21,954 bases of DNA from an uncultured Lachnospiraceae bacterium (GTDB lineage Bacteria > Bacillota > Clostridia > Lachnospirales > Lachnospiraceae): NCBI GenBank assembly GCA_902489645.1, contig CABUAW010000042.1:1-21954 (forward strand), in the 5' to 3' direction. Made by a program: the position numbers and the translations under genes. Of this stretch, positions 13,887 through 21,722 are shown one piece after another. The stretch's first letter is position 1, and every line of letters begins with the position of its first letter. Below the pieces are notes generated by a model. The model was not told where the DNA came from and did no database searches. It worked only from the letters and a program-made list of their open reading frames with translations.

Positions 13887-15704
13887 TTATTGATATTTTT
13901 CCAATTCCAGATATTTCGCCCAAAACTTATACGATGTCAAATACTTTCTGCGTGCATAGTAAACCGCTTCTATTTTTTTGTGACGTTTTTTATAAATTTT
14001 CATCACCGCAACATATTTTTTCATAACCTGTCTGAAACGTTTTTTATCGATATGCCGCAGTTCCCCGGTTTTGGTATAAGGATTCACGGCCATAACGCTA
14101 TCCTTTAAACACTGTGCCTGAGGATTATAAAACCAGTCGTAAGCAACGACCGCCGGGCCCTTGCGCAACAATTTGTCCGGCCACAGAATCTGTCCGTTAA
14201 AAGTCAACCGGTATAAAAGTGTATCCAAAGGTCTGCGGTAATCTTCTTTATACACAGAATCGATATCCAGGCCAAGATTTCCGTATTCTTCCAGGTCCTT
14301 CATAACCGCATTGCGTTTTGACATAGTATCCAAACGCTCCTGGCATTTTTCCTGTTCAATGAATTTCGGGCCTTTCAGATAATCCAAAATCGCATCCAGA
14401 ATCATATCGGCCGCCTCATAATTAAACCGAAGAATTTCCGACAAGAACAGTCCCATAAACCGATTCCAGATTCTTTTTTTCCTAGGGCTTGGATTGCATG
14501 CTTCTGCTATAAGAAAATTTCGGAATACCTGGTAATATTCCATAAAATAATTGAATTTCATAACAAAGCCCATATGCCATACACAGATGCCATTCATTGT
14601 AATAAACTTCGCATCGTTCCGGAGGCTGAACTCCGTATCGTCCACCCGGATAAATAAAGGAAGTGCGAAACCATTCCGTTCAATCATGGTGACCGGAACG
14701 CAGCAATACCACCATCCCGCATAGGAATCCGCTTTATCCGTGACCGCCTCTTCCAGCTTCACGATGTTTGAAATTTCTGACACAGATTCACATTCCTTCG
14801 ACGGATTTTGTCCCCCGTCCGCGCCAATAAATCCGACGTCCTCATGGAATTCATCCATCTGTTCATAGCAGAGCATGGCTCCGCTGATAATATGATTCTT
14901 ATAAGCTTCCTTTTCTAAAAGAAGAAGAAGATAGTTTCTTCGGATACTCTCAGACAAAATTTCCACATCATCATCCATTAAAAGCACATGGGTTGCTTTG
15001 GGTTTCTGCACCAAAGACTCAATCATTCCCCGGGTAAATCCACCCGAGCCTCCGACATTTTTATTCGGATGATAAAATATATGCTCACTTTCTATTTCGC
15101 TGCGATTCAGCGTTCTTCCATTATCCACAACATGAACGTAAATATTCGGTCCGACAAACTCATCCGAAAGCAGTTCCTCCCGAATCATCTTCAGGTTCCG
15201 ATGAATAAAATCCTCTTTTTGGAAAGTCGTCGTAGCCACGGACAAAACAACAGGATTAAAGCTGCTCTCGTCCGCTTCCGTGTAGTAACCGCCGCCGAAA
15301 ATCCGGCAATCCGAGAACGACTGAATTTCGAAGCCTATGACCGTTTCCTTTGTTTCCGGCACTTCCATTTCGATGGTCTGCCGGGTATCACATTTGAAAC
15401 GTTTTTTTACTAGAATCTGTTTCTGGGCGGCCAATTGCACCAGATGATATCCCGAAAGAATCAATTCAAATTCTCCCTCAATCTCCAGTTTCAGAACCAC
15501 CTTGCCAATATTGGCATATTCTCTCCATTTCTGAACAGAAAACCCATTCAGGTAAGAACTAAAATCACAGTCCGTATATTTCGCCATCACAAGGCATTGA
15601 TTTTTTTCATCATAAATCCCTTTCCCTTCACGGCAAAATAATGTCTGATAATTCATGTATCTATCTTTATCGGGAAAAAGTATGTTTTGCAGTTTGATGT
15701 CCAT
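13887..15704 (-). CDS. GlfT2-like galactofuranosyltransferase, copy A
   Basis: The 605-residue protein has the architecture of mycobacterial GlfT2 (about 637 residues): an N-terminal beta-sandwich (to about residue 145), a GT-A core of family GT2 (about 150-380) and a helical C-terminal region. DDD at 244-246 should bind the metal and UDP; WWY at 331-333, DDTEF at 355-359 and WH at 376-377 correspond to the acceptor and catalytic motifs. It should transfer galactofuranose from UDP-Galf to a lipid-linked acceptor on the inner face of the membrane. Its ATG comes one base after the stop of copy B, with the ribosome binding site inside that gene, so the two are translationally linked. Confidence 0.88.
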   Translation of the reverse strand: MDIKLQNILFPDKDRYMNYQTLFCREGKGIYDEKNQCLVMAKYTDCDFSSYLNGFSVQKWREYANIGKVVLKLEIEGEFELILSGYHLVQLAAQKQILVKKRFKCDTRQTIEMEVPETKETVIGFEIQSFSDCRIFGGGYYTEADESSFNPVVLSVATTTFQKEDFIHRNLKMIREELLSDEFVGPNIYVHVVDNGRTLNRSEIESEHIFYHPNKNVGGSGGFTRGMIESLVQKPKATHVLLMDDDVEILSESIRRNYLLLLLEKEAYKNHIISGAMLCYEQMDEFHEDVGFIGADGGQNPSKECESVSEISNIVKLEEAVTDKADSYAGWWYCCVPVTMIERNGFALPLFIRVDDTEFSLRNDAKFITMNGICVWHMGFVMKFNYFMEYYQVFRNFLIAEACNPSPRKKRIWNRFMGLFLSEILRFNYEAADMILDAILDYLKGPKFIEQEKCQERLDTMSKRNAVMKDLEEYGNLGLDIDSVYKEDYRRPLDTLLYRLTFNGQILWPDKLLRKGPAVVAYDWFYNPQAQCLKDSVMAVNPYTKTGELRHIDKKRFRQVMKKYVAVMKIYKKRHKKIEAVYYARRKYLTSYKFWAKYLELEKYQ

Positions 15705-15705
15705 T

Positions 15706-17502
15706 CTATTCTTTTACCTCCAATTCCAGATATCTCTTCCAAAATTCAGAACTAATGAGTTTATCATAATTTTCTCTATATTCCCGGCATACCTTATCAA
15801 ATCGTTTATCGATGAGCCAGAATACTCTAAACAACTGAATATAGGCTCTGACAAGGTTGCGCCTGCTGCGCTTAACTCCGGCTCCCCGGCCATTATTATC
15901 CACATAAATAACCGTATCCCTGCGGTACAATTCATAAATATTCGGCCACGGAATCACAACCTTTGGTTTCCCTTTCTTTGCCGGGAAAAATGTACCGTTC
16001 ATTGATAAAATACGGAACAGGCGCACCGGAAGCGAAGGCACCGCCTCTTCCTCCATATAATTGGCCATATCTTCATCTGTCAATCCGCCATAGCCCCTAT
16101 AGGCCTCTATCGGTCTTGACGTATAATTATATTTTCCGAGCTTCTTATGAAGTTCCAGCGTATCCGTTTTATAGAACCATTCAAATCCCCGCAGGAAGTC
16201 CACCGCTCCCATTAGATTCAGGCTCACATATTTATAACGATATTTTCCGATATTACTGCTCACTGAAATAAAAAGCTCTTTCTTAAAAGCATTTTTACTG
16301 TATTGCGGATAGTGAACTGCATTAATAATTCCAAGATTGCGAATATCATAATATTCAACCGCTCCGGGCATTTTATTTTGAAAAGCTTCATGCCAGACAC
16401 ATATGCCGTTCAGCATAATAAAGCCTTTCGCACGAAGTCCAAACTCAATATCGTCCCTGTGCAAAAATAACGGCAAAGGCAGTTTTTTCTCCTTTATCTG
16501 TGATACCGGAATACAGGAATACCACCATCCGACATATTCAATTTTTTCTTCGACCTCATTTTGCACCACATCAATAACAGTTCCCAGGTCATAATCGGCC
16601 TTCAGGGCTTCAATATCCCCCTGATTCCATCTGGCGCCGCTCTCATATTGAATCGTCGGACGGTCTAACCGAATCAGCGCCCCTCCGAGGACATAATCCA
16701 TATATTCCGGCTTCAGCAGCGTCAAAAAGGTATAATTTCTTTCCAGCGAGGCCGCCGAAATCATTGCATCGTCATCCATCAAAAGTATATGGGAACATGG
16801 CCTTCCGCTGCCCAAATGCTCTATCATTGTGCGGGTAAATCCGCCCACGCCGCCTAAATTTTTATTGGGCACCACTTGAATATCGGGATGTTTAAATACC
16901 TCTTCAGAAAGTGTCTGGGCATTATCCGATATGCATACCGTATAATGTCCGTGCGATAACGCTTTGTTATTGTCCAGAATTGAGCGCCGCAGCAAATTCA
17001 TATTACGCTCTACATACGCTTCACGCTTAAATGTACAAATACCAATGCCGATATTTATATCATTCGTTTCCAGCCCATCCAAGGTTTCATAAGCTCCGCC
17101 ATAAATTACTGTTCCCGCCTGCTTCGACTTCAGGACAATGCCGATAATTCCCCCGTCCGGAACTTTTCCCAGAGAAACCCGCTGGCGCATACGTTCCCCG
17201 GACTTTAATTCTATTCTGCGAATCCTCTCGGAAACGACCGTTTCGCCAATGGTTTTTTTATGATAAACGTTCACGGAAACATGACCGCAAAAATCCAGGA
17301 CGAAATCCAAGCGCTCTACCCTGGTATATTTCCGCCACTTTCCTGCAGAAAAGCTATTAAAATAAGTGGTCAAATCCAGAACTCCCCGCTGCGCCAACAC
17401 AACAGCGTTATCATGCTCCGAAACATTTTCCGAATCCGCTCTGTAATACAGGCTCTTTTCCATTTCGGGGCTTTCAGGGAAAATTATTTTTTGCAGAATC
17501 AT
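15706..17502 (-). CDS. GlfT2-like galactofuranosyltransferase, copy B
   Basis: The 598-residue paralogue of copy A has the same order of domains: an N-terminal beta domain beginning MILQKIIFPESPEM, DDD at 243-245, WWY at 326-328, DDIEF at 350-354 and WH at 370-371. The PNKNLGGVGGFTR segment is shared with copy A (PNKNVGGSGGFTR). It is likely an initiating or linkage-specific galactofuranosyltransferase, comparable with GlfT1 and GlfT2 acting in sequence; which copy does which is unknown. The ATG follows GGGAGGTG and lies 20 bp after the ABC ATPase gene. Confidence 0.88.
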   Translation of the reverse strand: MILQKIIFPESPEMEKSLYYRADSENVSEHDNAVVLAQRGVLDLTTYFNSFSAGKWRKYTRVERLDFVLDFCGHVSVNVYHKKTIGETVVSERIRRIELKSGERMRQRVSLGKVPDGGIIGIVLKSKQAGTVIYGGAYETLDGLETNDINIGIGICTFKREAYVERNMNLLRRSILDNNKALSHGHYTVCISDNAQTLSEEVFKHPDIQVVPNKNLGGVGGFTRTMIEHLGSGRPCSHILLMDDDAMISAASLERNYTFLTLLKPEYMDYVLGGALIRLDRPTIQYESGARWNQGDIEALKADYDLGTVIDVVQNEVEEKIEYVGWWYSCIPVSQIKEKKLPLPLFLHRDDIEFGLRAKGFIMLNGICVWHEAFQNKMPGAVEYYDIRNLGIINAVHYPQYSKNAFKKELFISVSSNIGKYRYKYVSLNLMGAVDFLRGFEWFYKTDTLELHKKLGKYNYTSRPIEAYRGYGGLTDEDMANYMEEEAVPSLPVRLFRILSMNGTFFPAKKGKPKVVIPWPNIYELYRRDTVIYVDNNGRGAGVKRSRRNLVRAYIQLFRVFWLIDKRFDKVCREYRENYDKLISSEFWKRYLELEVKE

Positions 17503-17522
17503 AAAGCACCTCCCTGAATTTC

Positions 17523-18263
17523 TTATCGATTCATCCGCATGTATTCATCACAAACTTCTCCAACCAAACCGCTTTTGCGCACCCGGCCCTTCTCCAGCCA
17601 AATCGCATGGTCGCAAAGCTCACGCACTGAGTTGATGTCATGTGACACATACAAAAGCGTTGTCCCGCCGTCCAGCATTTCCCGCATACGTCCATAACAT
17701 TTCTGCTGGAACTGATAATCGCCAACGGACAAAATCTCATCGACTACCAGAATATCCGGCTTGACCATCGTTGCAATGGCAAAGCCCAAACGGGCCTGCA
17801 TACCTGATGAAAAATTTTTAATAGGCACATCCAGGAACTGATGCAGCTCGGCAAAATCCACGATTTCATCAAAATGTTCCCGCATAAATTTTCTGGAATG
17901 TCCGAGTACCGTGCCATTCAGGAAAATATTTTCCCGGGCCGTCATGTTATAGTCGAAGCCGGCGCCAAGCTCAATCAAAGGCGCAATGCTTCCATGAATT
18001 CGGATACTGCCCTTGTAAGGCTTCAAAATACCGCAGGTGGATTTCAAAAGCGTAGACTTTCCCGAACCATTCACGCCAATCAGGCCCCAGGATTCCCCCT
18101 GCTTCACTTTTAAATTCACATCCTGAAGCGCGAGAAATTCCTGAAACATTAATTCCCGCCGGACAAGCTTTATAAAATATTCCTTCAAATCACTGATTTT
18201 TTCCGAGGCCAGGTTAAACCTTATCGTTAAATTATCAATGTCAACTATATACTCCTGTTCCAT
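17523..18263 (-). CDS. ABC transporter ATP-binding protein for polysaccharide export (TagH/Wzt-like)
   Basis: The 246-residue ATPase has Walker A GVNGSGKST (63-71), the signature FSSGM (151-155), Walker B ILVVDE (171-176) and the switch His208. With its permease it exports a lipid-linked glycan, such as a teichoic acid or O-antigen-like chain, across the membrane. It lacks the extra C-terminal carbohydrate-binding domain of some Wzt proteins. I chose the ATG at 18261-18263, eight bases after AGGAG; a GTG nine bases upstream would overlap that site. The gene lies 11 bp after the permease gene. Confidence 0.93.
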   Translation of the reverse strand: MEQEYIVDIDNLTIRFNLASEKISDLKEYFIKLVRRELMFQEFLALQDVNLKVKQGESWGLIGVNGSGKSTLLKSTCGILKPYKGSIRIHGSIAPLIELGAGFDYNMTARENIFLNGTVLGHSRKFMREHFDEIVDFAELHQFLDVPIKNFSSGMQARLGFAIATMVKPDILVVDEILSVGDYQFQQKCYGRMREMLDGGTTLLYVSHDINSVRELCDHAIWLEKGRVRKSGLVGEVCDEYMRMNR

Positions 18264-18274
18264 CTTATGCACTC

Positions 18275-19063
18275 CTATAAATATAAGATAAATTTATCCT
18301 GAGTCTTTTTAAATACAAACAGACCTAAAGCCAGCATGATAAAGGCCCAAATCCAGCCGCCGATAAAAATTCTCATTGTCGGGAAGCAGCCATAGAGAAC
18401 CAAATCTCTGAAATGTTCCACATAATACCAGGCCGGATTGACCCATTCGACAATCGTGCGCAGCCACTGGGGAAGTAAATCAATCGGATAAAACAGCGGT
18501 GTAATATACTGCCAGGCCACCAGAAAAGCTCCGTAAATATACTGAATATCTCGGAAAAACACATTGGCCGCTGAAAGAAAAAATCCCATGCCGCAGGCGA
18601 AAATATATACCTGAATAATCAAAATCGGCGTTGCCAGCAAATATGGCGTAAATGCGGAACGTGTCACGAGCATTACAAGGACTAACGCTCCCAGAGAAAA
18701 TACAAAATCTACCATGGTACTTGTGATTTTTGATAATGTAAAAATATATTTCGGAACATAAATCTTTTTAATCAACGCTCCATTATCCAGCACCGAATAC
18801 ATGGCCATTGTCGTGGAATTCCGGATAAAATCAAACACGGCCTGCCCGGATAATAAGTAAACCGGGAAATTTTCAATTCCCGCCCGGAACATATGGGAAA
18901 ATACGGCCACCATTACCAACATAATCAACAGTGGATTTAATATACTCCACAAATACCCCAGAAAACTTCGCCGATATTTTAATTTCAAATCCCGGACAAC
19001 CAGTTCCCGCAGTAAATCTTTGTATCGAAACAGGGTATTAAACCTTTCTATCATCAGATTCAT
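18275..19063 (-). CDS. ABC-2 type polysaccharide export permease (TagG/Wzm-like)
   Basis: The 262-residue membrane protein has an N-terminal amphipathic stretch (RDLKLKYRRSFLGYLWSILNPL, the hallmark of TagG/Wzm/KpsM permeases) and about six hydrophobic helices. It forms the channel for the undecaprenyl-linked glycan and pairs with the ATPase encoded next. The ATG follows GGAG by 8 bases. Polymer length control would have to come from elsewhere, as no Wzt-type length module is present. Confidence 0.93.
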   Translation of the reverse strand: MNLMIERFNTLFRYKDLLRELVVRDLKLKYRRSFLGYLWSILNPLLIMLVMVAVFSHMFRAGIENFPVYLLSGQAVFDFIRNSTTMAMYSVLDNGALIKKIYVPKYIFTLSKITSTMVDFVFSLGALVLVMLVTRSAFTPYLLATPILIIQVYIFACGMGFFLSAANVFFRDIQYIYGAFLVAWQYITPLFYPIDLLPQWLRTIVEWVNPAWYYVEHFRDLVLYGCFPTMRIFIGGWIWAFIMLALGLFVFKKTQDKFILYL

Positions 19064-19087
19064 ACTGAGAATCTCCTTATACGTATT

Positions 19088-20092
19088 TTAATAAGAATTT
19101 CTGCGGTGCTTAAACGCCAGCACGGCGGCCGGAAACGTTAAAAATCCCGTATATCTCATAAACCACACCGCTTTATTTTTCACACTGTAATAGGCGCCGG
19201 GATTTCTTTTTTTCATAAAGGCATCCAATGCCATCGCCTCTTTGCGTTTACCGCTGCCCAGAGGAAAGCTAATATAAATCTTCATCTGACTGCCAATCAT
19301 CCAGCCAATAATTTCATTTATATATTGCTTCTGCGCCTCATTTAATTTTGAATCCATATGCTCGGCATACCGTTCCAGCCGCAGCAAAACATGCAGATGA
19401 TTTTTAAGATTCGCCTGCATTTTTTTAATCGACATGCTTTGATTTGGCAGTCCCAGACGATAGCGATATACCGATGGCTCAAGGAAAATCAACGTATTCA
19501 CATAGGGAATTGGGAAAGTGATATATTCCATATCCACATAAAACATATGCTCGTCAATCTTCACCCGCATTTTCCGGAGAAGCTCCGTTTTAATCGTCAT
19601 AGCGTGCATTGGCACTGTCACCTTGCCGACAACCTCTTCCAACTGGTAAATCCTTCCGTATTCCACTCTTTCAAACGGATGCTCCTGAAGCTTTGCCGGA
19701 TTCCGCGTCGCATGGTCCACCATGGTATAATTGCTTCCGACAACATCCACATCCAACCGTTTCAGCATATTCACCAGACGGCGGAAATTTTCCGTATCCA
19801 CCCAATCGTCGCCGTCAACGACTTTAAAATACTTTCCTGCGGCTTCTTCAATTCCCCGGTTAATCGTAGAACCATGGCCGCCGTTTGTTTTAGTAATCAC
19901 CCGAAAAGTCTGCGGATACTTTGCTTCATACCTTTTACCGATTTCCTCTGTTCTGTCTGCAGAACCGTCATTGACAATAAGAACCTCCAAGTCTTCCATA
20001 ATATCCGGATGAATGAAGGAGATTAATGTCTCTTCCAAATAGGCTTCCACATTATAACTCGGTACAACAATCGTTAATATCTTTTCACTCAT
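19088..20092 (-). CDS. Family 2 glycosyltransferase
   Basis: The 334-residue GT-A enzyme has the N-terminal nucleotide-binding fold (IVVPSYNVEAYLEETLIS), NDGS at 41-44 and the metal-binding DGDD at 93-96. It should transfer one sugar from a nucleotide donor to the growing lipid-linked glycan in the cytoplasm. The donor is not predictable; it may make the linker or a side branch. It has its own internal promoter (20133-20161) 40 bp upstream. Confidence 0.88.
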   Translation of the reverse strand: MSEKILTIVVPSYNVEAYLEETLISFIHPDIMEDLEVLIVNDGSADRTEEIGKRYEAKYPQTFRVITKTNGGHGSTINRGIEEAAGKYFKVVDGDDWVDTENFRRLVNMLKRLDVDVVGSNYTMVDHATRNPAKLQEHPFERVEYGRIYQLEEVVGKVTVPMHAMTIKTELLRKMRVKIDEHMFYVDMEYITFPIPYVNTLIFLEPSVYRYRLGLPNQSMSIKKMQANLKNHLHVLLRLERYAEHMDSKLNEAQKQYINEIIGWMIGSQMKIYISFPLGSGKRKEAMALDAFMKKRNPGAYYSVKNKAVWFMRYTGFLTFPAAVLAFKHRRNSY

Positions 20093-20132
20093 AATGGGTT
20101 CTCTTTCCTGAATTTTCTATTATATCCTTTTT

Positions 20133-20161
20133 ATTCTAAAGCTTTTACACGGGTTTGTCAA
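20133..20161 (-). promoter_or_regulatory. Internal promoter within the glycan operon
   Basis: A perfect TTGACA (20156-20161), 17 bp, TAGAAT (20133-20138) on the minus strand. The -35 box sits in the last codons of the ExoA-like gene. It could drive the exporter and galactofuran genes separately from the first gene. Confidence 0.65.
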
Positions 20162-21194
20162 CGGATTCGGCGGCCTCCGGCGCCGGACGCAGTTTCCGGC
20201 GCCCAAACCGAAAAAGACCCGCAATAAATCCGCAGCCATAAGAAACATGCAGAAGAAAATGAATCAACATAAGCCGAAGCCGAAGCATAAATCCGTCGGG
20301 ATTATCCTCTGCTTTCAGCGTCAAAGAAGCGCCGACATCCATTACGGCATAAAGGCCCAATACGCCGGCATAATATTTCCGGGCGCTTCGGCTAAAACAA
20401 CTGAGCAGGCCTCCAAATACCAAAAATAAAACAAAGGTCATCGGAACCAGATGGGACAATCTTGCCGGTTTATGATGCTTTTTTATGACCGCGACCTTCC
20501 AAAAGCCGTAGCCAAAATACTGTTTAATCAATCCTGTATACGTGTCTCTCGGATAATAGGTACTGTGAATTTCACCGGATATAAAAATCTTACCGCCGGC
20601 CTCGCTGAGTTTAAAATTAAAATCGTCATCTTCATTGAGAATAAGCGCCTCGTCGAATAATCCCACCGCTTCCGCCGTGGACTTTTTAAAGGCCCCAAAA
20701 GACACCGTGTCACTGTAGCCTTCATAATCCTTAATATGCTGCTTTCCGCCGCCTAAGGCAAACGGCGAATAATAGGCGGCCGCCACGGCCCTCTGAACTT
20801 TGCTCCTGCCTGCGACCGACGTCGGGCCTCCCACATTTTCAGCGCCTGTTTTAAGTAAATATTCCACGCATTTTGAAATATAATCGTGGGCAAATTCCGT
20901 GTGAGCATCCAAACGTACGATATACTCGCCCTTTGCCGCCTTAATGCCAATATTCAGCCCGCATGAAATCGTACCTTTTGGATTCTTTAACATATGGATG
21001 TGCCCGTAGTGCGCCTCATATTCCCGAATAATTTCCTCGGTGTCATCTTCGGATGGACCTAATGCCAGCAGCACCTCATGTCTGTCTCTCGGATAATCCT
21101 GCCGCAGCACCGAATCCAGGCAGGTCCGTATATATTTATGCTCATTCCGTACTGGAATCACCACGGAAACAAAGGGTAAATTCCCACCTTCCAT
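20145..21194 (-). CDS. Family 2 glycosyltransferase with C-terminal membrane helices (ExoA-like)
   Basis: The 349-residue protein has a GT2 core with a DAH form of the DXD motif (residues 96-98, RLDAHTEF) and NEDDDFNFKL (187-196), typical of the ExoA subfamily, then hydrophobic helices from about residue 248 to 330 that anchor it in the membrane. It should add a sugar to the lipid-linked intermediate. The ATG follows GGAGGTG. It is the first gene of the glycan operon. The acceptor and donor are unknown. Confidence 0.88.
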   Translation of the reverse strand: MEGGNLPFVSVVIPVRNEHKYIRTCLDSVLRQDYPRDRHEVLLALGPSEDDTEEIIREYEAHYGHIHMLKNPKGTISCGLNIGIKAAKGEYIVRLDAHTEFAHDYISKCVEYLLKTGAENVGGPTSVAGRSKVQRAVAAAYYSPFALGGGKQHIKDYEGYSDTVSFGAFKKSTAEAVGLFDEALILNEDDDFNFKLSEAGGKIFISGEIHSTYYPRDTYTGLIKQYFGYGFWKVAVIKKHHKPARLSHLVPMTFVLFLVFGGLLSCFSRSARKYYAGVLGLYAVMDVGASLTLKAEDNPDGFMLRLRLMLIHFLLHVSYGCGFIAGLFRFGRRKLRPAPEAAESVDKPV

Positions 21195-21245
21195 ACCGCA
21201 CCTCCGTCCCCAATCTTTCTGTTATATCAACATATATTTCCATTA

Positions 21246-21274
21246 ATTATACTTGTATTATTTCATCAAGTCAA
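21246..21274 (-). promoter_or_regulatory. Main promoter of the glycan operon
   Basis: TTGACT (21269-21274), 17 bp, TATAAT (21246-21251) on the minus strand, about 45 bases upstream of the first start codon. Both boxes are near consensus, indicating strong constitutive expression. Confidence 0.75.
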
Positions 21275-21290
21275 ACCGAATTATGCAAAC

Positions 21291-21334
21291 AAAAAGCACC
21301 GGATGCCTTAAACCCTAGACTTTCCGGTGCTTTT
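21291..21334 (-). terminator. tRNA-Pro terminator
   Basis: AAAAGCACCGG and CCGGTGCTTTT form an 11-bp stem around a 21-base loop, followed by T on the minus strand. It insulates the tRNA from the glycan operon promoter. Confidence 0.85.
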
Positions 21335-21340
21335 CCATCG

Positions 21341-21414
21341 TCGAAGCGACGTGATTCGAACACGCGACCTCTGCGTCCCGAACGCAGCGCTCTACCAAAC
21401 TGAGCCACGCTTCG
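21341..21414 (-). tRNA. tRNA-Pro (anticodon CGG)
   Basis: The cloverleaf on the minus strand has acceptor CGAAGCG/CGCTTCG, D-arm GCTCAGTTTGGTAGAGC, anticodon stem CTGCG/CGCAG with loop TTCGGGA, and T-arm GCGTG-TTCGAAT-CACGT. Anticodon CGG decodes CCG. The CCA end is not encoded. Confidence 0.97.
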
Positions 21415-21722
21415 ATGTGCTTTCTTATTCTAACGCTTTTCTCGAAAAAAATCAATAGATTTTTTTTAAAAATTAACAATTTGTTCACAGCATGCCCACA
21501 TATTTTTCACAAGACGTGGATATACTATAATCGTCAAAAGAAATTTTGATTAATTTTTTCATAACACCATCCGAAAGGATGGCCCTCCCCCTTTTTAATG
21601 ATACGCATACAGAATACTGTTTAAGAGCGACTTTCCGCAGGGAAGCCGCTCTTGGCATTTTGTACATTATGTATCCAATGAAATTTCGTTCCATCCTTCA
21701 ACGGTCGGATATCGTCCGTATT
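21415..21722. other. Intergenic region with two hairpins, no credible protein gene
   Basis: It holds the tRNA-Pro promoter and two hairpins: CCATCC-GAAA-GGATGG (21567-21582) and a 13-bp stem with arms AAGAGCGACTTTCC and GGAAGCCGCTCTT (21623-21653). The second lies 70 bases past the DUF362 stop and may end that transcript, although its tail is poor in T on the minus strand. A plus-strand TTTTCA-16-TATAAT (21504-21531) precedes both hairpins, so a short RNA is possible. Confidence 0.45.
21427..21455 (-). promoter_or_regulatory. tRNA-Pro promoter
   Basis: TTGATT (21450-21455), 17 bp, TAGAAT (21427-21432) on the minus strand, 12 bases upstream of the tRNA. Confidence 0.7.

Noticed and set aside
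19358..20026. A 222-codon plus-strand frame
   Set aside because: It is antisense to the GT2 gene at 19088-20092, whose NDGS and DGDD motifs are clear; the antisense product resembles nothing.
21485..21694. A 69-codon minus-strand frame between tRNA-Pro and the DUF362 gene
   Set aside because: It has no ribosome binding site and its sequence is made of the two hairpins and the region upstream of the tRNA promoter.
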